The notes beneath the pieces are model-generated. The model saw nothing but the letters and a program-made list of their open reading frames with translations, ran no database searches and was not told the DNA's origin. Source: an uncultured Caulobacter sp. (GTDB lineage: Bacteria; Pseudomonadota; Alphaproteobacteria; Caulobacterales; Caulobacteraceae). Taken from it: DNA of 64,000 bases. The position numbers and the translations under genes were made by a program. This document shows positions 17,871 to 26,914 of this stretch, piece by piece (the stretch's first letter is position 1; every line of letters starts with the position of its first letter). Where the stretch lies: the NCBI GenBank assembly GCA_913776195.1, contig CAJYMH010000007.1, positions 1-64,000 on the forward strand, in the 5' to 3' direction.

Positions 17871-18668
17871 ATGTCCCAGGGTAAAGTTCGCGCCGGCATC
17901 GGCGGCTGGATCTTCGAGCCGTGGCGCGGGACCTTCTATCCCGACGACCTGAAGCAGAAGGACGAGCTGGCCTACGCCAGCCGCCACCTGACGGCGATTG
18001 AGATCAACTCCACCTACTATTCCAGCCAGAAGCCGGCGACCTTCGCCAAGTGGCGTGACGATACTCCCGAGGGGTTCGTCTTCTCCGCCAAGGCCTCACG
18101 CTATTGCACCAACCGCCGGGTTCTGGCTGAGGCTGGGGATTCCATCGAGAAGTTCGTCACCCAGGGCATCACCGAACTGGGCGACCGACTGGGGCCCATC
18201 GTCTGGCAGTTCATGGCCACCAAGAAGTTCGACCCGGACGATTTCGAGGCTTTCTTGAAATTGCTGCCACGCAAGCAGGACGGCCTGGCCCTGCGCCATG
18301 TGATGGAGGTGCGACACGACAGCTTCTCCAGCCCCGAGTTCGTCGCCCTTTGCCGAAAGCACGACGTCGCCATCTGCCTGGCGGATCATGAGACCTTCCC
18401 GATGATCCCTGATGTGACCTCCAGCTTTGTTTACGCTCGTCTGATGACCGGGGTGGATGAGGTTCCGACCGCCTACAAGCCGGCGGAGATCAAGCGCTGG
18501 GCCGAACGGTTCGAGACCTACGCCAGCGGCGGCGCGCCCGACGACCTGCACCGCGTCTCGACGCAAGAAGCTGCACGGGAACCGAGGGACGTGTTCGCGT
18601 TCTTCATCCACGAAGGAAAGGTGCGCGCGCCCGCCGCCGCACAGGCCCTGATCAAGGCGCTGGATTGA
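17871..18668 (+). CDS. DUF72 (YecE-type) TIM-barrel protein
   Basis: 265 residues matching the DUF72 family by its opening (VRAGIGGWIFEPWRGTFYP), AIEINSTYYSSQ, the FVFSAKASRYCTN line and VMEVRHDSF. Biochemical function is not settled. The ATG at 17871 has ACGGAGG at ideal spacing. The stop lies 17 bases before the first crystallin-like gene on the same strand, so they may be co-transcribed. Confidence 0.92.
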   Translation: MSQGKVRAGIGGWIFEPWRGTFYPDDLKQKDELAYASRHLTAIEINSTYYSSQKPATFAKWRDDTPEGFVFSAKASRYCTNRRVLAEAGDSIEKFVTQGITELGDRLGPIVWQFMATKKFDPDDFEAFLKLLPRKQDGLALRHVMEVRHDSFSSPEFVALCRKHDVAICLADHETFPMIPDVTSSFVYARLMTGVDEVPTAYKPAEIKRWAERFETYASGGAPDDLHRVSTQEAAREPRDVFAFFIHEGKVRAPAAAQALIKALD

Positions 18669-18685
18669 AAGCCGGATACCTACGA

Positions 18686-19375
18686 ATGAAAGCCATGAAC
18701 CGTCTGATCCTCGTCGCGGCCGCCATGGCCGTGGCCCTGCCGGCTGCGGCCCAGTGGCGGCCGGGCCGCCCTGACCGTCCCGACCGCTGGGAGAGGCCGA
18801 GCCTGACACTGTTCGAACGCCCGAACTTCCGGGGCCGCTCCATCACCTTCACAGGCAGTGTCCGCAACCTGGCCGACACGGGTTTCAACGACCGCGCCGG
18901 CAGCGCGCGTGTCAGCGGCGTCTGGCGTCTTTGCGAGGATCGCGACTACCGCAGCCGCTGCGAGGTGGTGGACCGCGACGTGGCCAACCTCGGCGCGTTC
19001 GGCATGGATCGTAAGGTGTCCTCCGCCGCCTGGGTCGAGAACGGCCGCCCCGGTCCCGGCGATGGCCCTGGTCCCGGCCCTGGCGGTCCCGGCTTCCCCG
19101 GCGCCGGCCCTCGACCCGGCGATCCGCCGATGCTGATCCTGTTCAGCGAGCCGAACTTCCGCGGCCAGCGTGTCGAGGTGTTCGACACGGTCGGCAACCT
19201 GTCCAGCCGCGGCTTCAACGACCGGGCCGTGAGCGCTCGCGCCATCGGCCGCTGGCAGGTGTGCGAGGATCGCGATTTCGGCCGCCGCTGCGAGATGCTG
19301 GCGGGTGATTTCGGCGACCTGGGCATCGTGGGCATGAACCGGCTGATCACCTCGGCCCGTCCGCTGGGCCGATAA
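18686..19375 (+). CDS. Secreted beta/gamma-crystallin-like protein, copy 1
   Basis: 229 residues: a signal peptide (about 1-22, LILVAAAMAVALPAAAQ), then two crystallin-type domains joined by a Gly/Pro-rich linker (about 120-148). Each domain has LFxxPNFRG, GFNDRAxSAR and WxxCEDRDxxxRCE, the Greek-key signature with two conserved Cys that could form a disulfide. The calcium motif (N/D)(N/D)xx(S/T)S is degenerate: NDRAGS and NDRAVS lack the fifth-position Ser/Thr. Role unknown. ATGs at 18686 and 18695 are both possible; no clear ribosome binding site decides. Confidence 0.8.
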   Translation: MKAMNRLILVAAAMAVALPAAAQWRPGRPDRPDRWERPSLTLFERPNFRGRSITFTGSVRNLADTGFNDRAGSARVSGVWRLCEDRDYRSRCEVVDRDVANLGAFGMDRKVSSAAWVENGRPGPGDGPGPGPGGPGFPGAGPRPGDPPMLILFSEPNFRGQRVEVFDTVGNLSSRGFNDRAVSARAIGRWQVCEDRDFGRRCEMLAGDFGDLGIVGMNRLITSARPLGR

Positions 19376-19463
19376 GCTGCGCTTGACCGCCGGTCTGTTC
19401 GGCGCGACAGACCGGCGATGGCGCATTTGTCAGCGCCCCGCGTATTTTCTCAGGAGCGCGCCG

Positions 19464-20102
19464 ATGAAGCGTCTGATCCTCGCCGCCGGCCTGCTGGCTC
19501 TCGCCGCCCCGTCCGCCCACGCCCTGCCCAAGCCGAACCTGCCGGATATCGGCGCCATCCCCGGCCGCCTTTTCCCGCAGAAGGAAGAGCGCCGCCTCGT
19601 CCTGTTCGAGGGGCCGCACTACACCGGCCGCGCGGTGACCATCCGCACCGCCGAAAGCAACCTGACCCGCCTGCACATGAACGACCGAGCCAAGAGCGCC
19701 CGGATCGTCGGCCAGTGGCGCCTGTGCGAGGACTCCCGCCTGCGCGGCAAGTGCGAGGTGGTTTCCGCCGACATCCCCGATCTGGCCGCCGCCGGCCTGC
19801 CGACCCTGTCGTCCGCCGCCTTCGTGCGCGGTTCGGGCCAGCCCAAGCCGGCCAAGGTCGCGCCGGTCCTGACGCTCTATTCGCTGCCGGATTTCCAGGG
19901 CGAGACCTTGGCGCTGACCCGCAAGTCGGGGCGTTTGGCCAAGCAATCCTTCAACGACAAGGCCATGAGCGCCCGCGCCGTCGGTCTGTGGAGCGTCTGC
20001 GAGGACGACAATTACGGCAGTCGCTGCCAGACCGTGGAGGGCGAGGTGCGCAACCTCGGCGTCCTACGCAGTCGGGTGTCGTCGGTTCGCCCCGGACGCT
20101 GA
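19464..20102 (+). CDS. Secreted beta/gamma-crystallin-like protein, copy 2
   Basis: 212 residues, evidently a paralogue of the preceding gene. Signal peptide (MKRLILAAGLLALAAPSAHA), then two crystallin-type domains with LFEGPHYTG / LYSLPDFQG, NDRAKSAR / NDKAMSAR and WRLCED / WSVCED, each with a second Cys after about eight residues. The linker is shorter and lacks the Gly/Pro repeat. The ATG at 19464 has AGGAG eight bases before it. Tandem placement with only 88 bases between stops and starts suggests a local duplication. Confidence 0.8.
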   Translation: MKRLILAAGLLALAAPSAHALPKPNLPDIGAIPGRLFPQKEERRLVLFEGPHYTGRAVTIRTAESNLTRLHMNDRAKSARIVGQWRLCEDSRLRGKCEVVSADIPDLAAAGLPTLSSAAFVRGSGQPKPAKVAPVLTLYSLPDFQGETLALTRKSGRLAKQSFNDKAMSARAVGLWSVCEDDNYGSRCQTVEGEVRNLGVLRSRVSSVRPGR

Positions 20103-20138
20103 ATGCTTGCGCCTTGGCGCCGATTGAGGCTCTGATCG

Positions 20139-20151
20139 TGACGCGGCGTCA
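20139..20151. promoter_or_regulatory. 13-bp perfect palindrome upstream of TetR gene
   Basis: TGACGC-G-GCGTCA lies 27-39 bases before the TetR-family ATG at 20178. This is where an autoregulatory operator would be expected. Confidence 0.4.
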
Positions 20152-20177
20152 GATTCGAGCCGCGCCTGAAGCGCACG

Positions 20178-20804
20178 ATGTCACAAGTCGCCTATCTGCC
20201 CGTCGGCAAGCGTGAACAGACCAAGGCGGCCAACCGTCGCTCCATCCTCGACGCCGCCCGCGAGGTGTTCGGAGAGCTAGGCTACGAAAGCGCCACGGTG
20301 CGCGACATCATCCGCCGCACAGGCCTGTCGGTGGGAGCCTTCTACAACTACTACCGCTCCAAGGAGGAGGTGTTCGAGGCCCTGGCCGACGATGGGGCGC
20401 GCCGTTTTCGCCCGCTGCTCCGCGCCGCCTACGAGACCGCGGACGGGTTCGAAACTTACGTCCGCGGCGCCATACAGGCCTATTTCGACTTTCTCGCTGA
20501 CGAGCACGAAAACTGGCAGGCCCGCCGTCCGGCCGGCGAGCGCCAGCCTCACACCCACGTCCAGACGCCCGAGATGGCGGCGGTGTTCGACGAGATCCGC
20601 GACGCCCTGGCCGAGGTGATGGAGCGCGGCGACGCCCCGCGCGTGGACCCCGATTATCTGGCCGTGGCCTGCATCGCCATCTCCCGCGAGATCGGCGAAC
20701 GCATGCTGCAGCGCCGCCCCCTCGACACCCGCGCCGCCGCCGACTTCGCGGTCGGCATGATCATGGGCGGGGTCGCCGCACTGCCACGCCTGTACGCCGA
20801 CTAG
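20178..20804 (+). CDS. TetR-family transcriptional regulator
   Basis: 208 residues. The N-terminal helix-turn-helix (about 18-62) matches TetR: RRSILDAAREVFGELGYESA, VRDIIRRTGLSVGAFYNYYRSKEEV. The C-terminal ligand-binding half is helical and lacks clear family markers. It is the first gene of an operon with an alpha/beta hydrolase (nine bases downstream) and a quinone oxidoreductase, which it probably represses until an ester, lipid or electrophile ligand binds. Confidence 0.94.
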   Translation: MSQVAYLPVGKREQTKAANRRSILDAAREVFGELGYESATVRDIIRRTGLSVGAFYNYYRSKEEVFEALADDGARRFRPLLRAAYETADGFETYVRGAIQAYFDFLADEHENWQARRPAGERQPHTHVQTPEMAAVFDEIRDALAEVMERGDAPRVDPDYLAVACIAISREIGERMLQRRPLDTRAAADFAVGMIMGGVAALPRLYAD

Positions 20805-20813
20805 AGGTCGATC

Positions 20814-21854
20814 ATGGCTGACGTCCAGAAACTGATCCTCAGGACCATCCTGTCCCTTCCGACGCCGATCCTGCGGGCGATGTCGGGGGGCGGCGTGGTC
20901 TGGCGGGGTGGCCGCACGCTGGATCCGCGCTTCCAGTTTTTCGCCCACGCGGCGCGCAAGCTGCCGTCGATGACCACCCTGTCGCCGGAAGAGGCGCGCG
21001 CCGGCAGCGCCCGCGCCCTGACGGCGGTGTCCGGCCCGCTGGAGCCGGGCGTGCGCACCGAGGCCCTGTCCATCGACGGGCCGGCAGGCGCAATTCCCCT
21101 GCGGGCGTACCGACCCGAGGACCAGGACCCTTCGGCGCCCATCATGGTCTTCGCCCACTTCGGCGGCGGGGTGATCGGCGATCTGGAGACCTGCAACGCC
21201 TTCTGCTCGATCATCGCCCGGCGCGCGCGCTGTGCGGTGATCTCGGTGGATTACCGCCTGGCTCCCGACCATCGCTTCCCGACCGGGCTGGAAGATGTGC
21301 TGGCCGCCTATCGCTGGGCGCGGGACAACGCCGACCGGTTCGGCGCGCCGACTGGCGTCGCGGCCATCGGCGGCGACTCCATGGGCGGCAACTTCGCCGC
21401 CATCATCGCCCAGGATATGAAGCGCGCCGGCGAGCCGCAGCCCGCCCTGCAGTTGCTGATCTACCCGGCCGTGGACGTGGCCAGTGAAACCCAGTCCATG
21501 ACCACCTATGCCGACGCCTATCCGCTGTCGCGGCCGATCATGGACTGGTTCATGGGCCACTATATCGGTCCTGACGCCAGCCCCGCCGACCCGCGCCTGT
21601 CGCCTAACGTGACCCAGGACCTGTCCGGCTTGGCGCCCGCCGTGGTGGTCACCGCCGGCTTCGATCCCCTGGTGGATCAAGGCGAGGCTTACGCCAAGGC
21701 GCTGAAGGCCTCGAATGTTCCCACGGTCTATCGCTGCTACGACAGTCTGGCCCACGGGTTCACCGCCTTCACCGGCGCCGTGCCCGCCGCCGACGCCGCC
21801 TGTCGCGAGATCGCAGACCTCGTCCGCGAGGCCTATGACGGCCGCTCGGACTAA
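20814..21854 (+). CDS. Alpha/beta hydrolase (hormone-sensitive lipase family esterase)
   Basis: 346 residues. Seen: oxyanion-hole motif HFGGG at 115-119 (usually HGGG), VDYRLAPDHRFP, the nucleophile elbow GDSMGG with Ser189, an acid in FDPLVDQG and His in LAHGFTAF. These define the HSL/group IV esterases, which cleave short to medium acyl esters. Cytoplasmic; no signal peptide. Located between the TetR regulator and a quinone oxidoreductase, four bases from the latter, suggesting a small catabolic or detoxification operon. Confidence 0.9.
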   Translation: MADVQKLILRTILSLPTPILRAMSGGGVVWRGGRTLDPRFQFFAHAARKLPSMTTLSPEEARAGSARALTAVSGPLEPGVRTEALSIDGPAGAIPLRAYRPEDQDPSAPIMVFAHFGGGVIGDLETCNAFCSIIARRARCAVISVDYRLAPDHRFPTGLEDVLAAYRWARDNADRFGAPTGVAAIGGDSMGGNFAAIIAQDMKRAGEPQPALQLLIYPAVDVASETQSMTTYADAYPLSRPIMDWFMGHYIGPDASPADPRLSPNVTQDLSGLAPAVVVTAGFDPLVDQGEAYAKALKASNVPTVYRCYDSLAHGFTAFTGAVPAADAACREIADLVREAYDGRSD

Positions 21855-21858
21855 GGGC

Positions 21859-22842
21859 ATGCGCGCCCTGGTCGTCGAAAGCCTGGGTTCGGACTACGCC
21901 GGCTGCGCGGTGCGCGAAGTTTCGACGCCGCAGCCTGGCACGGGAGAGGTCCTGGTCCGCGTCCGCGCCGCCAGCGTCAACTTCCCCGACCTGCTGATGA
22001 CGCGGGGCGATTATCAGCTCAAACCGGCCCTGCCGTTCACGCCGGGCCTGGATATCGCCGGAGAGGTGGCGGCCCTGGGCGAGGGCGTCGATTCGTTCGA
22101 GATCGGCGATGCGGTCGTGGGCGGCGCGCGCCTGGGCGGCTTCGCCGAGTTCGCCGTTCTGCCCGCCGCCAGCCTGAAGCCCAAACCGCGGCGTCTGTCC
22201 TTCGCCCAGGCCGCCGCCTATGGAGCGGCCTATCTAACGGCCTGGGTGTCCCTGGTGCGCCGCGCGCGACTGGAGCCGGGCGAGTGGGTGCTGGTCCACG
22301 GCGGGGCCGGCGGCGTCGGTCTCGCCGCCGTGGATCTGGCCAAGGCCCTTGGCGCACGAGTGATCGCCGCCTCCGCATCAGATGAGAAATTGGCGATTCT
22401 CCAGGACGAATACGCGCCTGACGCGGTGGTGAACGTCACCGGCGGCTTTCGGGAGCAGGTGAAAGAGATCACCGGCGGGCGCGGGGCCGACGTCATCTAC
22501 GACCCGGTCGGCGGCGACGTGTTCGACGAAAGCTGCCGCTGCATCGCCTTCGACGGTCGACTGCTGGTGGTGGGCTTCACATCCGGCCGCATACCGACCG
22601 TCGACGCCAATATCCCCCTGATCAAGGGCTTTTCGGTCCTGGGCGTTCGGGCCGGGGAGTATGGCCGCCAGTTCCCCGAGCGGGGCGCGCAGGACCGAGA
22701 ATCGGTCTGGCGTCTGGCGGAGGAGGGGCGCATCCGACCCCGCGTCCACGCCGAACTGCGGCTGGACCGCTGGCGGGAAGCCTTCGACCTGCTGGCGGAC
22801 CGCCGGGTGGTGGGCAAGGCCGTCATCCGCCCTGATCTCTAG
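21859..22842 (+). CDS. NADPH:quinone oxidoreductase family protein
   Basis: 327 residues of the zinc-free MDR type. Seen: VRVRAASVNFPDLLMTRG, PGLDIAGEV, nucleotide-binding HGGAGGVGLAAVDLAKALG and a C-terminal VGKAVIRP. It should use NADPH to reduce quinones or alpha,beta-unsaturated carbonyls. The ATG at 21859 starts the homology (MRALVVES) and follows AAGGGC; a longer frame from 21715 is only read-through of the hydrolase gene. Last gene of the TetR operon. Confidence 0.9.
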   Translation: MRALVVESLGSDYAGCAVREVSTPQPGTGEVLVRVRAASVNFPDLLMTRGDYQLKPALPFTPGLDIAGEVAALGEGVDSFEIGDAVVGGARLGGFAEFAVLPAASLKPKPRRLSFAQAAAYGAAYLTAWVSLVRRARLEPGEWVLVHGGAGGVGLAAVDLAKALGARVIAASASDEKLAILQDEYAPDAVVNVTGGFREQVKEITGGRGADVIYDPVGGDVFDESCRCIAFDGRLLVVGFTSGRIPTVDANIPLIKGFSVLGVRAGEYGRQFPERGAQDRESVWRLAEEGRIRPRVHAELRLDRWREAFDLLADRRVVGKAVIRPDL

Positions 22843-22910
22843 GCTCCGAACCGGCTTGCGCCTATTCTGACCCCGCGTCGGCGCTTCGCCAGGGGCGCGG
22901 GGAGGCCGAC

Positions 22911-23093
22911 ATGGCGGGACTGAAGGACAAGCGCGGCTTCATCGACAAGGAGCGCCTCGACCTGTCTGAGCGCCAGGCCGTTGAATACTGGATGAAGCGC
23001 TGGGGCGTGACCCGCGACCAGATCACCGCCGCGCACCGCAAGGTCGGCCGCCTGACCAAGGATATCGCCGCCGAACTGGGCAAGAAGCGATAG
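22911..23093 (+). CDS. DUF3606 small protein
   Basis: 60 residues: DKRGFIDKERLDLSE, VEYWMKRWGVTRDQITAAH, VGRLTKDIAAELGK, the DUF3606 pattern common in proteobacteria. Function unknown; the WGVT-D-x-AH helix pair looks like a DNA- or protein-binding helical hairpin. GGGGAGG precedes the ATG. Stands alone before the rpmH promoter. Confidence 0.85.
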   Translation: MAGLKDKRGFIDKERLDLSERQAVEYWMKRWGVTRDQITAAHRKVGRLTKDIAAELGKKR

Positions 23094-23143
23094 AGATTCA
23101 TGGGTTAGGCCCCACTCAAACCCCGAGCGGGGGCAGACTCAAG

Positions 23144-23172
23144 TTGACAGGCTGGCGGCCTTCCCTTATCCA
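23144..23172 (+). promoter_or_regulatory. Sigma-70-type promoter of rpmH
   Basis: TTGACA at 23144-23149 and TATCCA at 23167-23172, with an optimal 17-base spacer. The only downstream gene is rpmH (start 23232), which gives a leader of about 50 bases. Confidence 0.7.
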
Positions 23173-23231
23173 CCGCCGCTCACTCGCGACGGGGCTTCTC
23201 CCGGCGTGAAACTCAATTTCGGAGCCACATC

Positions 23232-23366
23232 GTGAAGCGGACCTTCCAGCCGTCCCGACTCGTGCGCAAGCGCCGTCACGGCTACCGCGCGCGCATGGCC
23301 ACCAAGAATGGTCAAAAGGTCGTCGCGCGTCGTCGCGCCAAGGGCCGCAAGCGCCTGACGGCCTAA
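23232..23366 (+). CDS. rpmH: 50S ribosomal protein L34
   Basis: 44 residues with the invariant L34 sequence pattern: [36 protein letters not shown]. The start is GTG at 23232, with GGAGCC before it. Starts the classic rpmH-rnpA-yidC run. Confidence 0.97.
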   Translation: MKRTFQPSRLVRKRRHGYRARMATKNGQKVVARRRAKGRKRLTA

Positions 23367-23456
23367 TCCACGTCCGGCCTCATGGCCGACTTGGAACTTG
23401 AAGACATCTCTCGCCCCGTCGATCCTGTCGGCGGGGCGATTGTCGTTTCAGGACCC

Positions 23457-23837
23457 ATGATCCAATCCCTGACCATCGAGCGCATGAAGGTCCGGCCCCA
23501 GTTCCTGGCGGCCGCCAAAGGCCCGTACCTGGCGCGCGGCGCGGTGATGGTCCAGATGCTGCCCCGAAACGACGGCGATCCCGTTGTCCACGCCGGCTTC
23601 ACCGCCACGCGCAAGGTCGGCGGGGCGGTGGTGCGCAACCGCTGCAAGCGCCGTCTGCGCGAGGCCGCCCGCCTGCTGTTGCCCGAGCTGGGCAAGCCCG
23701 GATGCGACTATGTGTTCGTCGCCAGGGGCGGCACGGCGACGCGGTCCTGGCCGCGTTTGCTTGACGACGTGAAAAGCGCGCTGATAAGCCTCGCGGCCGA
23801 ACGCGCGCCCGCTAAGGGCCAAGACGCCCCTATATGA
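23457..23837 (+). CDS. rnpA: Ribonuclease P protein component
   Basis: Protein subunit of RNase P, which with its RNA trims the 5' leader from pre-tRNAs. 126 residues from ATG 23457, normal for the family. Seen: [28 protein letters not shown] and the signature [13 protein letters not shown]. An in-frame ATG at 23382 would add 25 residues but has no ribosome binding site, while 23457 has AGGA close by and begins where homologues usually begin. The usual companion yidD is not found between rnpA and yidC (34-base gap). Confidence 0.92.
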   Translation: MIQSLTIERMKVRPQFLAAAKGPYLARGAVMVQMLPRNDGDPVVHAGFTATRKVGGAVVRNRCKRRLREAARLLLPELGKPGCDYVFVARGGTATRSWPRLLDDVKSALISLAAERAPAKGQDAPI

Positions 23838-23871
23838 GCCGTTGGCTCCTTTCCCGCTTCCAAGGCCCAGA

Positions 23872-25680
23872 ATGAACAACGACTCCTCCCGCAATACGAT
23901 CATCTTCGTCGTGTGCGCGGCCGTCATCTTCATCGCCTACCAGTTCTTCGTGCTGGAGCCGGCGACCAAGAAGCGCCAGGCGGAGCAGCGCGCCCGCGCG
24001 GCCGTCGAGCAGTCGCAGAAGGGCTCCAACGCCGGGCCGCTGGGTCCCAACGCCTCGGCCCCGGCCCAGCGCGTGAACCGCGCCCAAGCCGCCGCCGGCA
24101 GCCCGCGCGTCGTCATCGACACCCCGGCCCTGAAGGGCTCGGTGGCGCTGAAGGGCGCCCGGATCGACGACCTGTATCTGACCCAGTACCGCGAGGCGAT
24201 CGTCCGCAACTCGCCGCCCGTTGAGCTGTTCCGCCCCGAGGGGGCGGACCACGCCTACTTCGCCGACTTCGGCTGGGTCGGTCAGAACCTGCCGGGCCTG
24301 CCGGGTCCCAACACCGTCTGGACGGTGGCCCAGGGCGACAAGCTGGCGCCAGGCCGTCCGGTCGTCCTGACCTACGACAACGGCCAGGGCCTGCAGTTCA
24401 GCCGCCGGATCGAGGTGGACGACAAGTTCATGTTCACGGTGAGCGACACCGTGCGCAACACGGGCGGCGCGCCGGTCAGCCTGACCCCCTACGCCTCGGT
24501 CCAGCGTCAGGGCGTGCCGGAGCATCTGGGAACCAACCAGATCGTCCACGAAGGCGGCATCGCCATGCTGGGCACGGACAAGCCCGACCTGCACGAAGCC
24601 AAGTACAAGAAGTGGAAGAAGGAGCCGGAGCAGTCCTTCGCCTCTAAGGGCGGCTGGATCGGCATCAACGACAAGTACTGGCTGGCGGCCCTGATCCCGT
24701 CCCAGACCGAAACCATCAAGGGTCAGTTCCGCGTCACCCCGGTCGCCGGCTCCGACATCTATGACGCCAACTGGCTAGGCTCGGCCCGCACCGTGCAGCC
24801 GGGCGGCTCGATCACCGAGACCAGCCGTCTGTTCGCCGGCGCCAAGACCGTGCCGGTCCTGCGCGAATATGAGAAGGCGCTGGGGGTCCCCCGCTTCGAC
24901 ATGGCGGTCGACTGGGGCAACTTCTGGTTCTTCACCCGCCCGATCTTCCTGGTGCTGGAGTTCGTCTTCAAGCAGGTCGGCAACTTCGGTCTCGCCATCC
25001 TGGCCCTGACGGTTCTGGTGAAGCTGCTGTTCTACCCGCTGGCGGACAAGAGCTACGAGTCCCTGGCCAAGATGAAGAAGGTGGCGCCCCAGGTCGAAGA
25101 CCTCCGCGCTCGCTTCAAGGACGATCCGGCCAAGCAGCAGCAGGAGATGATGGCCCTCTACCAGCGCGAGAAGGTCAACCCGTTCATGGGCTGCCTGCCG
25201 ATGCTGGTGCAGATCCCGGTCTTCTACGCCCTGTTCAAGGTGCTGACCGTCACCATCGAGATGCGCCACGCGCCGTTCTTCGGCTGGATCAAGGACCTGT
25301 CCTCGCGCGATCCGTCGACGATCTGGAACCTGTTCGGCGTCATTCCCTATGATCCGGCGGCGATTCCGGTGATCGGCGGCCTGCTGAACGGCCCGCTGCA
25401 CCTGGGCGTCTGGGGCATCGCCTATGGCGTGTCGATGTGGCTGAGCCAGGCGATGAACCCGCCGCCGGCCGATCCGGTCCAGCGCAAGATCTTCGCCTAT
25501 ATGCCGATCATCTTCACCTTCATGCTGTCGCAGTTCGCGGTCGGTCTGATCATCTACTACACGTGGTCGAACCTGCTCACGATCGCCCAGCAGTACGTGA
25601 TTTTCCGCCGCTACAAGGTGGATAATCCGATCGACGACATCATCGGCCGACTGTCCGGCAAGAAACCCAAGGCGGCCTGA
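23872..25680 (+). CDS. yidC: Membrane protein insertase YidC
   Basis: Inserts and folds inner-membrane proteins, alone or with SecYEG. 602 residues. Seen: an N-terminal anchor ([21 protein letters not shown]), a large periplasmic beta domain (about 90-350), then the conserved five-helix core with [40 protein letters not shown] and [20 protein letters not shown]. The start at 23872 is 34 bases after rnpA. Engaged in a tight unit with engB two bases downstream. Confidence 0.97.
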   Translation: MNNDSSRNTIIFVVCAAVIFIAYQFFVLEPATKKRQAEQRARAAVEQSQKGSNAGPLGPNASAPAQRVNRAQAAAGSPRVVIDTPALKGSVALKGARIDDLYLTQYREAIVRNSPPVELFRPEGADHAYFADFGWVGQNLPGLPGPNTVWTVAQGDKLAPGRPVVLTYDNGQGLQFSRRIEVDDKFMFTVSDTVRNTGGAPVSLTPYASVQRQGVPEHLGTNQIVHEGGIAMLGTDKPDLHEAKYKKWKKEPEQSFASKGGWIGINDKYWLAALIPSQTETIKGQFRVTPVAGSDIYDANWLGSARTVQPGGSITETSRLFAGAKTVPVLREYEKALGVPRFDMAVDWGNFWFFTRPIFLVLEFVFKQVGNFGLAILALTVLVKLLFYPLADKSYESLAKMKKVAPQVEDLRARFKDDPAKQQQEMMALYQREKVNPFMGCLPMLVQIPVFYALFKVLTVTIEMRHAPFFGWIKDLSSRDPSTIWNLFGVIPYDPAAIPVIGGLLNGPLHLGVWGIAYGVSMWLSQAMNPPPADPVQRKIFAYMPIIFTFMLSQFAVGLIIYYTWSNLLTIAQQYVIFRRYKVDNPIDDIIGRLSGKKPKAA

Positions 25681-25682
25681 TC

Positions 25683-26330
25683 TTGAGCGACGCGCTCTTC
25701 GACGACGAGCAACTGGAGGCCGGGCGGCTGCTGTTCGCCCGCCCCTCGGTCTTCCTCATGGGCGCCGTCAACATGGACGGCCTGCCGCCTGACGACCTGC
25801 CGGAAGTGGCCTTCGCCGGCCGCTCCAACGTGGGCAAGTCCAGTCTGATCAACGCTATCGTCGGCCAGAAATATCTGGCCCGGGCGTCGAATGAACCCGG
25901 CCGCACGCGCGAGGTGAACTTCTTCGTCACTGACGACAAGCTGCGCCTGGTCGACCTTCCCGGTTATGGCTGGGCGCGCGCGGCCAAGACCGAGGTGAAG
26001 AAGTTCCAGAACCTCGGCCGCGACTACCTGCGCGGCCGTCCGGCCCTCAAGCGCGTTTATCTGCTGATCGACAGCCGCCATGGTCTGAAGGCCGTGGACA
26101 ACGAGCCGATGGACGCCCTCGACAAGGCGGCGGTGTCCTACCAAATCGTCCTGACCAAGATGGACAAGCTGAAGCCGCACGAGGCCCAGGCCGCCGCTGA
26201 AAAGACCCTCAAGGCCATCGCCAAGCGCCCGGCCGCCTTCCCGCGCGTCCTGATCACCTCGTCCGAAAAGGGCGTCGGCATCCCAGAGCTCCGCGCCGAG
26301 ATCATGACCATCTGCGGCGTCCAGCCGTAA
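25683..26330 (+). CDS. engB: Ribosome-biogenesis GTPase EngB (YihA/YsxC)
   Basis: 215 residues. Seen: G1 GRSNVGKSS at 46-54, G2 region with [10 protein letters not shown]3 DLPGYGWA, G4 TKMDK and G5 TSS, the arrangement of the EngB family needed for large-subunit assembly. The start is TTG at 25683, two bases after the yidC stop, so translation is likely coupled. Convergent with the following gene, four bases away. Confidence 0.95.
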   Translation: MSDALFDDEQLEAGRLLFARPSVFLMGAVNMDGLPPDDLPEVAFAGRSNVGKSSLINAIVGQKYLARASNEPGRTREVNFFVTDDKLRLVDLPGYGWARAAKTEVKKFQNLGRDYLRGRPALKRVYLLIDSRHGLKAVDNEPMDALDKAAVSYQIVLTKMDKLKPHEAQAAAEKTLKAIAKRPAAFPRVLITSSEKGVGIPELRAEIMTICGVQP

Positions 26331-26334
26331 AGGC

Positions 26335-26859
26335 TTAAGTCTTCTTCCCGGGAACACGCGGTTCCGGCTCCGGCGGCGTGCAGCCGCCGATGGCCGCGCA
26401 GAACCGAACCTGCATCTCCGCCTCGATCTGCGGCTGGACCTCGGCGATGGCGCTCTCCATGGCGGGCGCCATGATCTTGCGGCCCTTCTCCAGCCAGGCC
26501 TTGCCGGCGGGGGAGACGTAGAAGGCGTTGATGCCGTTCAGCTCTTCGGCGGTGAAGGTCACGGCGCAGGTCTCGATCACCCGCTGGATGACCACCGCCT
26601 TGCCGCCGTCCAGGGCCAGTGCCAGGGCGGTCTTGTAGGCCTCGACGCTCTTCTCGTCCTCGGCGTAGGGCGTGATGCGCTCCGTCACCTGATTGACGAT
26701 GGAGGCGATCTTCTCGTCCATGTCGTCGCGCAGCCCCGCCAGATCGACGGACCTGGCGCACAGCGCGGTAAGCTCGGTCACGACGGCGTCCGCCTCGGTC
26801 GCCAGGGCGGGGGAGGCGACGAGCAGGCCCAAGGCGAGAGCGCAAACTTTGGTTTTCAT
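26335..26859 (-). CDS. Exported DUF2059-domain protein
   Basis: 174 residues. Signal peptide (MKTKVCALALGLLVASPALA), then a helical domain with FTAEELNGINAFYVSPAGKA, the DUF2059 signature, and a short Pro-rich tail. Two Cys near the C-terminus (FCAAIGGC) may form a disulfide. Function unknown; presumably periplasmic. Same direction as the amidohydrolase gene 55 bases upstream. Confidence 0.85.
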   Translation of the reverse strand: MKTKVCALALGLLVASPALATEADAVVTELTALCARSVDLAGLRDDMDEKIASIVNQVTERITPYAEDEKSVEAYKTALALALDGGKAVVIQRVIETCAVTFTAEELNGINAFYVSPAGKAWLEKGRKIMAPAMESAIAEVQPQIEAEMQVRFCAAIGGCTPPEPEPRVPGKKT

Positions 26860-26914
26860 GGCTTCCGTCTAGGCGGTGGGGCGTCGCCGCGCCTTGATCC
26901 GGGTCAAGCGGGGG

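Noticed and set aside
20277..21860. Long open frame opposite the TetR and esterase genes
   Set aside because: Same composition artefact; spans two well-supported genes and lacks motifs.
23382..23456. Longer rnpA start at 23382
   Set aside because: No ribosome binding site and the added 25 residues look unlike RnpA; kept only as an alternative.
23838..23871. yidD between rnpA and yidC
   Set aside because: Only 34 bases are available, so the gene is not at its usual place in this genome.
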